The notes: a model not told the origin generated them from the letters alone. A stretch of DNA of 35,966 nt from Thermococcus sp. CX2 (GCF_012027555.1 NZ_SNUQ01000008.1:1-35966), one strand, 5' to 3'; shown: positions 1-8,478, counted from the first letter of the stretch. Numbers and translations: made by a program.

Positions 1-108
1 ACCACGACCACCACTCCGAGCGGAACCAGCACCACCACCTACGTCGTCGTCGGCCTTGTGATAATCATCATCGCCGGCGCGGCCTGGTACTTCACCAAGA
101 AGAAGTGA
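1..108 (+). CDS. C-terminal end of a Thr-linked membrane-anchored protein, probably a peptide-binding ABC component (5' truncated)
   Basis: Only the last 35 codons are in the window. They encode a Thr-rich linker, one strongly hydrophobic helix (YVVVGLVIIIIAGAAWYF) and a short Lys tail before TGA at 106-108. This is the usual C-terminal anchor of Thermococcales extracellular solute-binding proteins: a glycosylatable Thr/Ser stalk followed by a transmembrane helix with positive residues on the inside. The permease and ATPase genes of an oligopeptide/dipeptide transporter follow on the same strand, so the missing part is most likely the DppA/OppA-type binding protein. That identity is inferred from context; the tail alone would fit other anchored surface proteins. 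Confidence 0.6.
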   Translation, partial: TTTTTPSGTSTTTYVVVGLVIIIIAGAAWYFTKKK

Positions 109-131
109 TTTCGTTCTTTCCCTTCTTTTTT
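109..131 (+). terminator. Pyrimidine-rich, U-rich tract after the truncated gene
   Basis: A T/C-rich stretch with a run of six T residues begins directly after the stop codon. Archaeal intrinsic termination needs only a U-rich tract, so this is a plausible terminator separating the binding-protein transcript from the permease operon, which has its own TATA box. No hairpin is evident. Confidence 0.4.
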
Positions 132-180
132 GGAATTTTACCTTGATGTGCTTCGCCCTTCTCAACCCTACGCTTCTATG

Positions 181-194
181 AAATGTGTACATTT
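181..194. promoter_or_regulatory. Inverted repeat upstream of the peptide-transporter promoter (candidate operator)
   Basis: AAATGT and ACATTT are perfect inverted arms separated by GT. The element ends about 10 bp before the TATA box of the downstream operon, a place where archaeal activators or repressors often bind. The regulator is unknown and the repeat is short, so this is only a candidate. Confidence 0.3.
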
Positions 195-203
195 AAGCAG
201 TAA

Positions 204-213
204 GATATATAAG
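204..213 (+). promoter_or_regulatory. TATA box of the dipeptide/oligopeptide transporter operon
   Basis: GATATATAAG is a strong archaeal TATA element. It predicts transcription from about position 236, giving a leader of about 40 nt that contains the ribosome-binding site GGGGGTGA (264-271) just before the ATG at 276. Confidence 0.6.
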
Positions 214-275
214 GTCAGTTTTACAATGCTGAAAAAGATACATTAAACACGAGCAATCTACTTGGGGGTGAAAAG

Positions 276-1331
276 ATGGGGTATCTCAAGTACCTTGCGT
301 TTAGAATCGTGAACGCCATTATTGTTCTGTTGATAGTGACTTTTATTATTTCGGCACTCTTCGTTAAAGTCGCAGAGGAGAGCAATAAATCAAAGATGTA
401 TGAGGAGCTGATGCTGTGGGAAAGATCCGAGGGTGCCAAAATCAAGCAGAGTCAGGGACTTGAAGCTTTTGAACAGGCCAAGGCTGCCAAACAGGCATCC
501 CTCGAGGACAAGTATGAGCTGAACGTCCCCTACTGGCAGAAGGTTTACAATAAGGCGATACGTACGTTAAAGCTTGATTTCGGAACGACGAGCATGCCTA
601 TCTTCGGTACCAACAACGTTTCGGACATCATTAAAGTCGCGGTTCCGAGGAGCATACTCCTCTTCACGACTGCTACGATAATCGTTATTATCCTGGGTAT
701 TTTCCTTGGTGTTAGGGCCGCCAGACACGCCGGAAGCGTATTTGACAGGGCGTTGTCCATCTTTGCGCTGGTCACTTACAGTCTGCCGATGTGGTGGACG
801 GGAATGATGTTCCTGCTCATCTTCGCCTACAAGCTCGGCTGGTTCCCGTTGAGCTCGATGTTTGACCCACAGCTCACCGGCTGGGCCCACATTAAGGACG
901 TCATCTGGAGGCTTGCCCTTCCGGTTTTCACCTACGTCTTCGTCATCTTCGGTGGCTGGGCTTGGACTACGAGGAACATTATGATAGGTACCCTCCAGGA
1001 GGACTTTATCATGGCGGCCAGGGCAAAGGGTATCCCCGAGCACAAGATAATCTACGGCCACGCCCTCCGCGCCGCCGCTCCGCCGATAGTCACCATGATC
1101 ATCTTCGCCCTCCTTGGTTCGCTCGGTGGTGCAATCATCAGTGAGCTCGTCTTCAACTACCCAGGAATGGGCAGGCTCTACTGGGTCGCCCTCCAGCAGA
1201 ACGAGACCAGCCTTCTCATAGGACTCACGTACTTCTTCACGGTGCTCTACCTTGCCAGCGTCGTCCTCGCGGACATGATATACGGATTCCTCGACCCGCG
1301 TGTCAAGGTCGGTGCCTCTGCCAGGATGTGA
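276..1331 (+). CDS. dppB: Dipeptide/oligopeptide ABC transporter permease, DppB/OppB type
   Basis: One of the two inner permeases of a peptide importer. The 351-residue protein has an N-terminal helix (about residues 8-28), a hydrophilic extracytoplasmic stretch to about 115, then the five-helix BPD_transp_1 core. The ATPase-coupling EAA loop is visible near residues 243-260 (MAARAKGIPEHKIIYGHALR). The ATG has a perfect GGGGGTGA site five bases upstream. The next gene begins 11 bp after the stop, so the two permeases are co-translated. The segment between helices 1 and 2 is charged and helical. Family assignment is firm; the exact substrate (di-, oligopeptide or an oligosaccharide, since archaeal Opp-type systems also import sugars) is not shown by the sequence. 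Confidence 0.9.
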   Translation: MGYLKYLAFRIVNAIIVLLIVTFIISALFVKVAEESNKSKMYEELMLWERSEGAKIKQSQGLEAFEQAKAAKQASLEDKYELNVPYWQKVYNKAIRTLKLDFGTTSMPIFGTNNVSDIIKVAVPRSILLFTTATIIVIILGIFLGVRAARHAGSVFDRALSIFALVTYSLPMWWTGMMFLLIFAYKLGWFPLSSMFDPQLTGWAHIKDVIWRLALPVFTYVFVIFGGWAWTTRNIMIGTLQEDFIMAARAKGIPEHKIIYGHALRAAAPPIVTMIIFALLGSLGGAIISELVFNYPGMGRLYWVALQQNETSLLIGLTYFFTVLYLASVVLADMIYGFLDPRVKVGASARM

Positions 1332-1342
1332 GGTGATTCACG

Positions 1343-2803
1343 ATGAGATGGGTTGACATCAAAGAGGGGTTTAAAGAGTTCCTTGATGAATTCAAGAAGG
1401 AGAAGACCGGCATAGCCGGTGTGATTCTCCTTATCATCCTTGTGCTCGTTGCACTAACCGCACCGTACACTACCATTCCAAACCTCCCCGAAAAGTGGAG
1501 GAACTCCCAGTACTGGGAGGACAACCCGAAGAACGTTCCACCGACCTGGTACAACATGTTTACCTCCCAGAAGCTCGTTCCGCAGGAGGTTTACTATAAG
1601 GACGAACTGAAGATAACCCAACTTAACAAGAACACCACTATAATCGAGGTTGACTACGTCCTACCCGAGAACTACTACTTTGGACCGCAGGGCATCATAG
1701 TCAAGAATATTAACGTGACGCTGAATTCCCCGTATGAGGTTCCGACTATAAGTGTGTACTTCGAGAGGCCAGATGGTAAGACCGTTCCACTCCTTGTCAA
1801 TAAGCAGCTCAGCTCTTCACTGACCGTTGCTGTAGGTAGGGACAGCACCATATCCTCCAACATATACATCTGGCTTGTCAATGTAACCGAGGGTAGAGAA
1901 ATAACTATGTTTGAGGTTCCACTTGAGACCATCCTCATCAGCGACATGGTCGCCCCATTGTTCGCCAAGGTCGAGCCAGGAATGAACGTGGACGACATCA
2001 TTGAGAACCCGCAGCCACTCCCTGGAACCTACAAGCTCATACTCAAGATTGACAACCCTGCCCCGGACGAGAACAAGGTCATATACGATGACATAAAGGT
2101 CACCTTCCTTGGAAGGACCTATGGAACCATGGGTACCGATTACCTCGGCAGGGATATCTGGGCTGGTCTCATCTGGGGTAGCAGGGTCTCGCTCACAATC
2201 GGTATCCTCGTCTCCGTGCTGAGCACGATCATCGGTCTCGTCTACGGAGTTACCAGTGCCTACCTCGGCGGAAACGCCGACGAGTTCATGATGCGTATCA
2301 ACGAAATATTCGCCTCCATTCCGAGCCTGCCGATACTTATCCTCATAGGTGCCACCGCCGGACACATTACCCTGTGGTTCATAGTGGTGCTGTTGGTCAT
2401 CTTCGGATGGATGGGAATCGCGAGGATTGCTAGGAGTATGGCACTCCAGATCAAGGAACAGACCTACATTGAGGCAGCGAAGGCCCTTGGTGCCGGCAAC
2501 GGCAGGATAATCTTCAAGCACATCCTTCCACAGCTGCTCCCGTACGCCTTCGCCGTCATAGCCCTCAGCGTTCCCGGTGCGGTTATCGCTGAGGCATCGC
2601 TGAGCTTCCTCGGTATAGGTGATCCGACGGCCGTTACTTGGGGTCAGATACTCAACGCTGCACAGGCACAGGCAGCAACTACCAAGGGATACTGGTGGTG
2701 GGTCATTCCGCCTGGACTTGGAATTGCCGTCGTTGGTCTCACCTTCGTGCTTATAGGTACGGCCCTCGATAAGATACTCAACCCGAGGCTCAGGAGGCTG
2801 TGA
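1343..2803 (+). CDS. dppC: Dipeptide/oligopeptide ABC transporter permease, DppC/OppC type, with a large extracytoplasmic insertion
   Basis: Second permease of the importer. At 486 residues it is much longer than the roughly 300 usual for DppC. Helix 1 is at about residues 25-42. It is followed by about 210 residues of beta-rich, Asn-X-Ser/Thr-containing extracytoplasmic sequence before the family signature GTDYLGRDIWAGLIWGSRVS, at about residue 264. The five core helices follow, with the EAA loop EQTYIEAAKALGAGNGRIIF near residue 372. RBS AGGTGATTCACG precedes the ATG. It lies between dppB and the first ATPase gene at operon spacing. The insertion may form a docking surface for the binding protein, which is an inference. 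Confidence 0.9.
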   Translation: MRWVDIKEGFKEFLDEFKKEKTGIAGVILLIILVLVALTAPYTTIPNLPEKWRNSQYWEDNPKNVPPTWYNMFTSQKLVPQEVYYKDELKITQLNKNTTIIEVDYVLPENYYFGPQGIIVKNINVTLNSPYEVPTISVYFERPDGKTVPLLVNKQLSSSLTVAVGRDSTISSNIYIWLVNVTEGREITMFEVPLETILISDMVAPLFAKVEPGMNVDDIIENPQPLPGTYKLILKIDNPAPDENKVIYDDIKVTFLGRTYGTMGTDYLGRDIWAGLIWGSRVSLTIGILVSVLSTIIGLVYGVTSAYLGGNADEFMMRINEIFASIPSLPILILIGATAGHITLWFIVVLLVIFGWMGIARIARSMALQIKEQTYIEAAKALGAGNGRIIFKHILPQLLPYAFAVIALSVPGAVIAEASLSFLGIGDPTAVTWGQILNAAQAQAATTKGYWWWVIPPGLGIAVVGLTFVLIGTALDKILNPRLRRL

Positions 2804-2813
2804 GGTGGTATAA

Positions 2814-3773
2814 ATGGCTAAGAACGTGCTTGAAGTTAAAGATCTCAAGATGTATTACTTCACCAGCAAGGGTGTCGTCAAGGCCGTCGACAACATCACC
2901 TTCAACCTCAAGAAGGGTGAAGTGCTGGGACTTGCCGGCGAGAGCGGTTGCGGCAAGTCCTCCCTTGGTTTTACTTTACTTGGAATGCCTACCCCGCCAG
3001 GAAAGATCGTTGGTGGCAGCATTAAGATCGATGGCAGAGAGATAGTTGGTCTCCCAGAGGACGTTCTGAGGAAGGAGATACGCTGGCAGAAGATATCCAT
3101 GATATTCCAGGGTGCAATGAACGCCCTTAACCCAGTTTACACCGTTGGCTATCAGATGATAGAACCCCTCTTGCTCCACAAGGGCATGGACAAGGAGGAC
3201 GCCCTCGACAGGGCGCAGAAGTACCTCGAACTCGTTGGTCTTCCGCCCGACATCGTCTACCGTTATCCGCACGAGCTTTCAGGTGGTATGAAGCAGCGTG
3301 TCATCATCGCAACTGCCCTGCTCCTCGAGCCTGATGTGGTTATCGCCGATGAGCCGACAACCGCTCTGGATGTCGTCGTTCAGGCCCAGATCATCAACCT
3401 CATGAAGAAGCTCAAGAAGGAGCTCGGCCTTTCGATGATATTCATCACCCACGACCTCAGCATCCTCGCTGAGATTAGCGACCGCGTTGCGATAATGTAC
3501 GCCGGTAAGATCATTGAGATAGGCGACAGCGAGAAGATCTACTACGAGCCGGCCCACCCGTACACCCAGAAGCTCCTCGCGGCAATACCGAGGCTCCACG
3601 AAGACGTTGAGAAGCTCGAGTTCATCCCTGGACAGCCGCCCAACCTGATCACCCCGCCCAAGGGATGCCGCTTCCACCCGAGGTGCCCGTACGCGATGCA
3701 GGTTTGTAAGGAGCAGGAGCCCGAGCTGAAGGAAATTGATAGGGATCACTACGCCGCATGCTGGCTGTTGTGA
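2814..3773 (+). CDS. dppD: Peptide ABC transporter ATP-binding protein, DppD/OppD type
   Basis: Cytoplasmic ATPase that powers the DppBC permeases. The 319-residue sequence has Walker A GESGCGKSS, the ABC signature LSGGMKQR, Walker B VVIADEPTTALD and the switch His in FITHDLS. The C-terminal oligopeptide-transporter extension (oligo_HPY) carries the usual cysteines in GCRFHPRCPYAMQVC. The start follows the dppC stop by 10 bp, with the GAGGTGGTATAA site. It pairs with the next gene as the usual heterodimeric ATPase of Opp/Dpp systems. Length and motifs are normal and the gene appears functional. Confidence 0.93.
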   Translation: MAKNVLEVKDLKMYYFTSKGVVKAVDNITFNLKKGEVLGLAGESGCGKSSLGFTLLGMPTPPGKIVGGSIKIDGREIVGLPEDVLRKEIRWQKISMIFQGAMNALNPVYTVGYQMIEPLLLHKGMDKEDALDRAQKYLELVGLPPDIVYRYPHELSGGMKQRVIIATALLLEPDVVIADEPTTALDVVVQAQIINLMKKLKKELGLSMIFITHDLSILAEISDRVAIMYAGKIIEIGDSEKIYYEPAHPYTQKLLAAIPRLHEDVEKLEFIPGQPPNLITPPKGCRFHPRCPYAMQVCKEQEPELKEIDRDHYAACWLL

Positions 3774-3783
3774 GGTGTGAGAG

Positions 3784-4791
3784 ATGGCGGAGCCGGTACT
3801 AAAAGTTGAAAACCTTAAGAAGTACTTCCCGATCAAGAGGGGACTAGTCAGCGCCCTCAAGGGTGAACCCCAGAAGTACGTTAGGGCCGTTGATGGCATA
3901 AGCTTCGAGATTGAGAAGCAGGAGGTCTTTGCCCTCGTCGGTGAGAGCGGTTGTGGTAAGTCCACCACTGGTAAACTCATAGTCAAGCTCCTCGAGCCTA
4001 CGGATGGTAGAATATATCTCGAGGGTAAGGACGTTACCGACGTCAAAACCAAGGAGGAGGTCCTTGAGTACAGAAGGCGTGTTCAGATAATCTTCCAGGA
4101 TCCATTCTCCTCCATGAACCCGCGCTTTAGGATATTTGACATCCTCGAGGAGCCGCTCCTCATACACGGCATCGGCGAAACCAAGGCCGAGCGTGAGGAG
4201 CTCATCTACAAGGCCCTTGAGATGGTCAAGATAACCCCGCCCGAGGACTACGTCGGAAGGTTCCCGCACATGCTCTCCGGCGGTCAGAGACAGCGTGTCG
4301 CTATCGCTAGGGCCCTCATATTGAACCCGACGTTCATAGTTGCCGACGAGCCAGTCTCGATGCTCGACGTTTCCATTAGGGCTGAGATCCTCGAGCTGAT
4401 GAAGGAGCTCAAGGAGAAGATGGGCGTTACCTACCTCTACATCACCCACGACCTCTCAACGGCCAGATACTTCGCCGACTACATCGCAGTCATGTACCTC
4501 GGAAGGATAGTCGAGATGGGTCCTGCAGAGAAAGTCATAGACAACCCGCTTCACCCCTACACGAGGGCACTCCTCGCTGCCGTTCCAGAGCCGAAGCCAG
4601 AGAGGAGGAACGTCATCAAGGAGCTGCCTATCAAGGGTGAAGTTCCAAACGCCGCCGAGGTTCCACCGGGATGCAGGTTCCACCCGAGGTGTATCTACGC
4701 CCAGAAGGGACTCTGCGATACCAAGCACCCGCAGCTCGTCGAGTATGAGCACAACCACTTTGCGGAGTGCCACCTGGTCGGTAAGTACTGA
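3784..4791 (+). CDS. dppF: Peptide ABC transporter ATP-binding protein, DppF/OppF type
   Basis: Second ATPase subunit of the importer, 335 residues. Walker A GESGCGKSTT, signature LSGGQRQR, Walker B FIVADEPVSMLD and the H-loop in YITHDLS are all intact. The C-terminal extension has the GCRFHPRCIYAQKGLC cysteine cluster typical of OppF. A short insert after residue 20 (LVSALKGEPQKYVRAVDG) is the common archaeal OppF form. It starts 10 bp after dppD with GAGGTGTGAG upstream. A T-rich tract follows the stop, so some transcripts may end here. Confidence 0.93.
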   Translation: MAEPVLKVENLKKYFPIKRGLVSALKGEPQKYVRAVDGISFEIEKQEVFALVGESGCGKSTTGKLIVKLLEPTDGRIYLEGKDVTDVKTKEEVLEYRRRVQIIFQDPFSSMNPRFRIFDILEEPLLIHGIGETKAEREELIYKALEMVKITPPEDYVGRFPHMLSGGQRQRVAIARALILNPTFIVADEPVSMLDVSIRAEILELMKELKEKMGVTYLYITHDLSTARYFADYIAVMYLGRIVEMGPAEKVIDNPLHPYTRALLAAVPEPKPERRNVIKELPIKGEVPNAAEVPPGCRFHPRCIYAQKGLCDTKHPQLVEYEHNHFAECHLVGKY

Positions 4792-4812
4792 CCTCCTTTC
4801 AACTTTTCTTTT
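4792..4812 (+). terminator. T/C-rich tract after dppF, possible partial terminator
   Basis: The 32 bp between dppF and the next gene are mostly pyrimidine, including CTTTTCTTTT. This could cause partial termination after the transporter genes while allowing read-through to the next gene, whose RBS (AGGTGA) starts directly after it. No separate TATA box is visible, so read-through is needed for downstream expression unless a promoter lies inside dppF. Confidence 0.3.
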
Positions 4813-4823
4813 AGGTGAGACCC

Positions 4824-5300
4824 ATGGGCACACTGAGGGAAGCACTTGAGTATCCGTTTCTGAAGGTCGGTCTGATAATGCTTGTTCTAGCCCTGGTAAT
4901 CTCGGCTATGGGGCTTTATGGGGTCGATAAGTCCTACTCATCCAATGGCACCCTTGGCGAGGGTAGGTATCTTCTCGGAGATGAAGACTTTGAAAAGAGC
5001 TATGTCTATTATAACCGCACTCTTGTTATCTCTTCATCCAACGCAACCTTCTCTGTAGTCCAGGGGAACGTTACAGAAAAATACACCCTGTTAAACGGAA
5101 CCGTGGAGATAATACCCACGACTCGGCCTGTGATAGACGTTTTTAATGGGACTATCAACTATACCTACACCGTCAGCGCGAAGGACTACCCTTACGCGAT
5201 TTATTCCCTCATCGCCTTCGTGCTTATGCTCGTGGGAACGGTTATGGCCTTTATGGGTTACACCCAATTCCTGAGGGACATTAAGGAGGGTAAGAGATGA
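4824..5300 (+). CDS. Small membrane protein with an extracytoplasmic domain, function unknown
   Basis: I do not recognise this 158-residue protein. It has one transmembrane helix near residues 11-33, about 90 extracytoplasmic residues with several N-glycosylation sequons (NGT, NRT, NAT, NVT, NGT), and a second helix near residues 123-145, ending in a basic cytoplasmic tail. I chose the ATG at 4824 over the in-frame GTG at 4815 because AGGTGA (4813-4818) is correctly spaced for the ATG and would overlap the GTG. Its last codon overlaps the nadE start (ATGA), so the two are translationally coupled. It follows the peptide transporter by 32 bp. Confidence 0.7.
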   Translation: MGTLREALEYPFLKVGLIMLVLALVISAMGLYGVDKSYSSNGTLGEGRYLLGDEDFEKSYVYYNRTLVISSSNATFSVVQGNVTEKYTLLNGTVEIIPTTRPVIDVFNGTINYTYTVSAKDYPYAIYSLIAFVLMLVGTVMAFMGYTQFLRDIKEGKR

Positions 5301-6058
5301 GGAGTTTGGATTACGATGTTGTGATTGAGAGAATCGTTTCGTTTATCCGAGAGAAGGTCAAGGAAGCCAGTGCCACGGGCGTCGTTATAGGCATAAGCGG
5401 CGGCATAGATAGTGCTACCACTGCTTATTTAGCAGTCAAAGCTCTCGGGAAGGAGAAGGTCCTGGGCCTAATAATGCCCTACTACGAGAACGGCGACGTT
5501 GAAGACGCAAAACTCGTCTGCAAAAACCTCGGAATCGAGTACAAACTCATAAACATAAAACCCATCGTGGACGAGTTCGAAAAAGCCGTTAGCGAACTCG
5601 ACGTTAAAAGCAAGGGGAACATCATGGCCAGGACGAGGATGATTCTCCTCTATGCCTATGCTAACTCCATGAACCGTCTGGTGTTAGGAACCAGCAACAG
5701 GAGCGAGCTTTTAACTGGCTATTTCACCAAGTGGGGTGATGGAGCGAGCGACTATGCACCGCTCATAAACCTTTACAAGACTGAAGTTTGGGAGCTGGCC
5801 AAGCGTCTGGGGGTTCCAGAGAAAATTATTCAGAAGAAGCCGACTGCTGGCCTTTGGGAGGGCCAGACTGACGAGGACGAGCTGGGGATAAGTTACAAAC
5901 TGCTCGACGAAATCCTGTGGAGACTCGTCGACCTCAAGATGTCCAAAGAGGAGATTGCTGAGGAGCTTGGAATTTCGTTGGAGAAAGTCGAATACGTTGA
6001 ATCACTCGTCAAAAGAAGCGAGCACAAGAGACGCCTTCCATTGGGCCCCGAATTCTGA
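5297..6058 (+). CDS. nadE: NH3-dependent NAD(+) synthetase
   Basis: Catalyses the last step of NAD synthesis, the ATP-dependent amidation of deamido-NAD with ammonia. The 253-residue length fits the ammonia-only archaeal form without a glutaminase domain. The ATP-pyrophosphatase loop [11 protein letters not shown] is near residue 30. The deamido-NAD site motifs [20 protein letters not shown] (about 135-154) and [15 protein letters not shown] are intact. The C-terminal [15 protein letters not shown] is typical of the family. The ATG overlaps the previous stop, and RBS GGAGGGTAAGAG is present. Its place behind a peptide importer may link cofactor synthesis to amino-acid-derived ammonia, which is speculative. 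Confidence 0.95.
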   Translation: MRSLDYDVVIERIVSFIREKVKEASATGVVIGISGGIDSATTAYLAVKALGKEKVLGLIMPYYENGDVEDAKLVCKNLGIEYKLINIKPIVDEFEKAVSELDVKSKGNIMARTRMILLYAYANSMNRLVLGTSNRSELLTGYFTKWGDGASDYAPLINLYKTEVWELAKRLGVPEKIIQKKPTAGLWEGQTDEDELGISYKLLDEILWRLVDLKMSKEEIAEELGISLEKVEYVESLVKRSEHKRRLPLGPEF

Positions 6059-6067
6059 GGTGAGTCC

Positions 6068-6925
6068 ATGAAAAAAGGCTACCTTTTCGTTTTTCTTGCT
6101 GCCTCAATGTGGGGAACTCTGGGCATCTTTGCCAAGTACTTGGACGGCTTTGGACTGAGCCCCTTCACAATGGTCTTTTACAGGGTTCTCTTTGCCCTGA
6201 TGCTCCTCGCGGTTTATCTTTATTTCAGATGTGGCTTTTCGATAAAGCGCTCTCGACTGAAGTTCTACGCCCTCTATGGCTTCTTCAGCATCTTCCTATT
6301 CTATACCCTCTACTTCTACACGGTCACCATATCCTCCGTTTCCTTCGCCGTTTTGCTCCTCTACACGGCTCCCGTTTACTCAATAGTGCTGGGAAGGGTA
6401 ATATTCAAGGAGGCTCTCAGCAGGGAGAAGGTCGCAGCCCTGGCTATGGTGATGTCTGGCGTTCTTCTCGTTAACTGGGGGAATGTTCAGTTTTCCACCA
6501 AAGCGCTCATCTTTGGCCTGCTGACGGGCTTTACATATGCTCTCTATGGCGTATTAGCGAAGTTCGCCATTAGAAAGGAAGAGCCAGAGAAGGCCCTCTT
6601 CTACACCCTCCTGTTCGGTCTCATCTATCTGTTCCCGTTCACTGACTTTAGTGTTCCGGCTGGTGCGTTTTCCTATCTCTTCGCCCTGGCCTTTTTCCCG
6701 ACGTTTCTCGGATACATCCTTTACAACCACGCCCTCAAAGAAGTCGAGGTCAGCAGGGCTTCAATAGTGGCTACCATAGAACCCGTGGTGGCTATTGTCC
6801 TTGCTTTCATCCTTTTTGGGGAAACCCTCACTTTGAAGCAGCTCGTTGGGGCAGTGCTCATCATAGGCGGCTCGATGCTCGTGCACGCAAGAGAAAAGGA
6901 AAAAACTCGGGGAAGCGACTCTTGA
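6068..6925 (+). CDS. EamA/DMT-family transporter
   Basis: A 285-residue integral membrane protein with ten predicted helices in two homologous EamA halves. The first opens with AASMWGTLGIFAKYL, the second with LIFGLLTGFTYALYGVLAKF. The drug/metabolite transporter superfamily exports amino acids, nucleotides or other small metabolites; the substrate here is unknown. GAGGTGAGTCC precedes the ATG, nine bases after the nadE stop, so it ends this plus-strand operon. It converges on glnA with only nine bases between the stop codons. A second EamA gene lies at 11169-12020 in the same window. Confidence 0.88.
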   Translation: MKKGYLFVFLAASMWGTLGIFAKYLDGFGLSPFTMVFYRVLFALMLLAVYLYFRCGFSIKRSRLKFYALYGFFSIFLFYTLYFYTVTISSVSFAVLLLYTAPVYSIVLGRVIFKEALSREKVAALAMVMSGVLLVNWGNVQFSTKALIFGLLTGFTYALYGVLAKFAIRKEEPEKALFYTLLFGLIYLFPFTDFSVPAGAFSYLFALAFFPTFLGYILYNHALKEVEVSRASIVATIEPVVAIVLAFILFGETLTLKQLVGAVLIIGGSMLVHAREKEKTRGSDS

Positions 6926-6934
6926 TGAGGTTCA

Positions 6935-8257
6935 TTAGATGTAGAAGTACCTTTCCAGCTCCCACTCTGTCACCTTTTTCGTTTCGAGTGGCAGTTCTCT
7001 GGCCTCGAGGTAGGAAATGTAGTCCTCCCACTCGCGCTCCTTATATCTTATGAAGTTCTTGTATGCATCCCCGAGGGCTTCTCTTACGATCCTGTCCTTC
7101 TTTAGCTCTTCAAGGGCTTCACCAAGGCTTTCTGGAAGGGTCTCTATCCCCAGTTTGCTCCTCTTTGCTTCACTCATCTCGTACACGTTCTCCTCAACGT
7201 AGGCCGATGGTTCGGTTTTGTGCTTGATGCCGTCCAGACCCGCAGTTAATATCGCGGCAAAGGCGAAGTATGGGTTGGCGCTCGGGTCGGGACAGCGATA
7301 TTCAATGCGTGCACCGTTGCCCCAGAAGGCCGGTACCCTGATGAGAGCACTCCTGTTCCTGTACCCCCAGCTTATGTAGACCGGTGCCTCGTAGCCAGGA
7401 ACGAGGCGCTTATAGCTGTTCACTGTGGGGTTCGTGATTGCAGCCAGAGCCTTCGCATGCTTGAGTATTCCACCGAGGAAGTGGAGCGCGGTCTCGCTCA
7501 GACCATCCTCTCCTATGAAGGCGTTCTCGCCGTCCCTCCAGAGGCTTATGTGAAGGTGCATTCCGTTGCCAGGCATTCCGTAGAGCGGTTTGGGCATGAA
7601 GGTCGCGTAGAGGCCGCGCATTTCTGCTATGGATTTGACGATATACTTGAAGCTCACGATGTTGTCTGCCGTCTTCAGTGCCTCGTCAAATCTGAAGTCT
7701 ATCTCGTGCTGAGCCTTCCCAACCTCGTGGTGAAGAACTTCGGGAGTCAGGCCGAAGGAGGGCATATAGAGTGCTATTTCCCTCCTGAGGGCTCTTGCCT
7801 TATCGAGTGTAACGAGGTCAAAGTAACCTCCGCTGTCTGGTATGTGGAGTTCCCACGAACCGTTCTTTTTAAATAAGTAGAACTCTGGTTCTGGGCCGAT
7901 GTAGGCCTTGAACCCCTCCTTTTCGAGCCTTTCTAGGGCTTCCCTGAGAACTCCTCTTGGATCGGCGTGGTATGGCTTTCCGTCCTTGTAGATGTAGCCG
8001 TAGACCCTCGCTATTCCCTCCCACGGCACTTCAGCGTAGGTCTCTGGATCCGCCTTAAAGACCAGGTCGCTGTCCTCTATTCCCTGAAAGCCTGGGATTG
8101 AAGATCCATCGAAAGTTATGCCCTCGGTTATTGCCTCCTCGTACCTGCTTGCCGGTATCTCCATTCCCTTTGGAACCCCGTTGATGTCCACGAATATCAG
8201 CTGAATGAACCTCGGGGACTCACTTGGGAATGTTCCGGCTTTGGCTATTTCGTTCAT
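6935..8257 (-). CDS. glnA: Glutamine synthetase, type I alpha
   Basis: Makes glutamine from glutamate, ammonia and ATP, the main ammonia-assimilation step. Visible family motifs include the N-terminal FVDINGVPKG and FDGSSIPGFQ, the metal-site EPEFYLF, HHEVGKAQHEIDF, the NGMHLHISLW loop and the ATP-site NPTVNSYKRLVPGYEAP, followed by IRVPAFWGNGARIEYRCPDP. There is no 25-residue insertion and no bacterial adenylylation loop, so this is the GSI-alpha form. I chose the ATG at 8257 (440 residues) over 8269 because GGTGATA lies directly before it and overlaps the upstream codon. An inverted repeat overlaps its TATA box. Confidence 0.96.
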   Translation of the reverse strand: MNEIAKAGTFPSESPRFIQLIFVDINGVPKGMEIPASRYEEAITEGITFDGSSIPGFQGIEDSDLVFKADPETYAEVPWEGIARVYGYIYKDGKPYHADPRGVLREALERLEKEGFKAYIGPEPEFYLFKKNGSWELHIPDSGGYFDLVTLDKARALRREIALYMPSFGLTPEVLHHEVGKAQHEIDFRFDEALKTADNIVSFKYIVKSIAEMRGLYATFMPKPLYGMPGNGMHLHISLWRDGENAFIGEDGLSETALHFLGGILKHAKALAAITNPTVNSYKRLVPGYEAPVYISWGYRNRSALIRVPAFWGNGARIEYRCPDPSANPYFAFAAILTAGLDGIKHKTEPSAYVEENVYEMSEAKRSKLGIETLPESLGEALEELKKDRIVREALGDAYKNFIRYKEREWEDYISYLEARELPLETKKVTEWELERYFYI

Positions 8258-8313
8258 TTTTATCACCATTTAATGTTGCTATGTTCAGTTTTTTCGCTAA
8301 GTTTTTGAACGAA

Positions 8314-8340
8314 CACTATAATAAAAGCCTTTTTATTGTG
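8314..8340 (-). promoter_or_regulatory. glnA promoter: TATA element inside an inverted repeat
   Basis: On the minus strand this reads CACAATAAAA AGGC TTTTATTATAGTG. The arms AATAAAA and TTTTATT (7 bp) flank GCCT/AGGC, with outer CAC/GTG pairs interrupted by TAT on one side. TTTTATTATA is the only good TATA element for glnA and predicts a start near 8297, about 40 nt before the ATG. A dimeric regulator bound here would block TBP, which would suit nitrogen control. No regulator is identified. Confidence 0.45.
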
Positions 8341-8385
8341 TTTTTGTCATTATGACGAGGTATCTCCCGTGGGGAGCACATGTTG

Positions 8386-8397
8386 GCAAAATTTTGC
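8386..8397. repeat. Perfect 12-bp palindrome GCAAAATTTTGC in the glnA/UPF0216 intergenic region
   Basis: A perfect palindrome lies about 80 bp upstream of the UPF0216 start and about 130 bp from the glnA start. It could be an operator for either divergent gene. Chance occurrence is possible in this AT-rich 221-bp spacer. Confidence 0.25.
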
Positions 8398-8478
8398 ACA
8401 TTTAGTTATCTTCTCTGCACTAAATTTACAAATTCATGTTGAACAAAGGTTTTTGTGCTTCGGGTTGTATGCTAAAAC

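Noticed and set aside
1817..2848. 343-codon minus-strand open frame opposite dppC
   Set aside because: It is antisense to a confident permease gene and has no family resemblance.
8364..8376. Small hairpin CTCCC-GTG-GGGAG upstream of glnA
   Set aside because: It is only five pairs, with no link to a promoter, terminator or known RNA motif.
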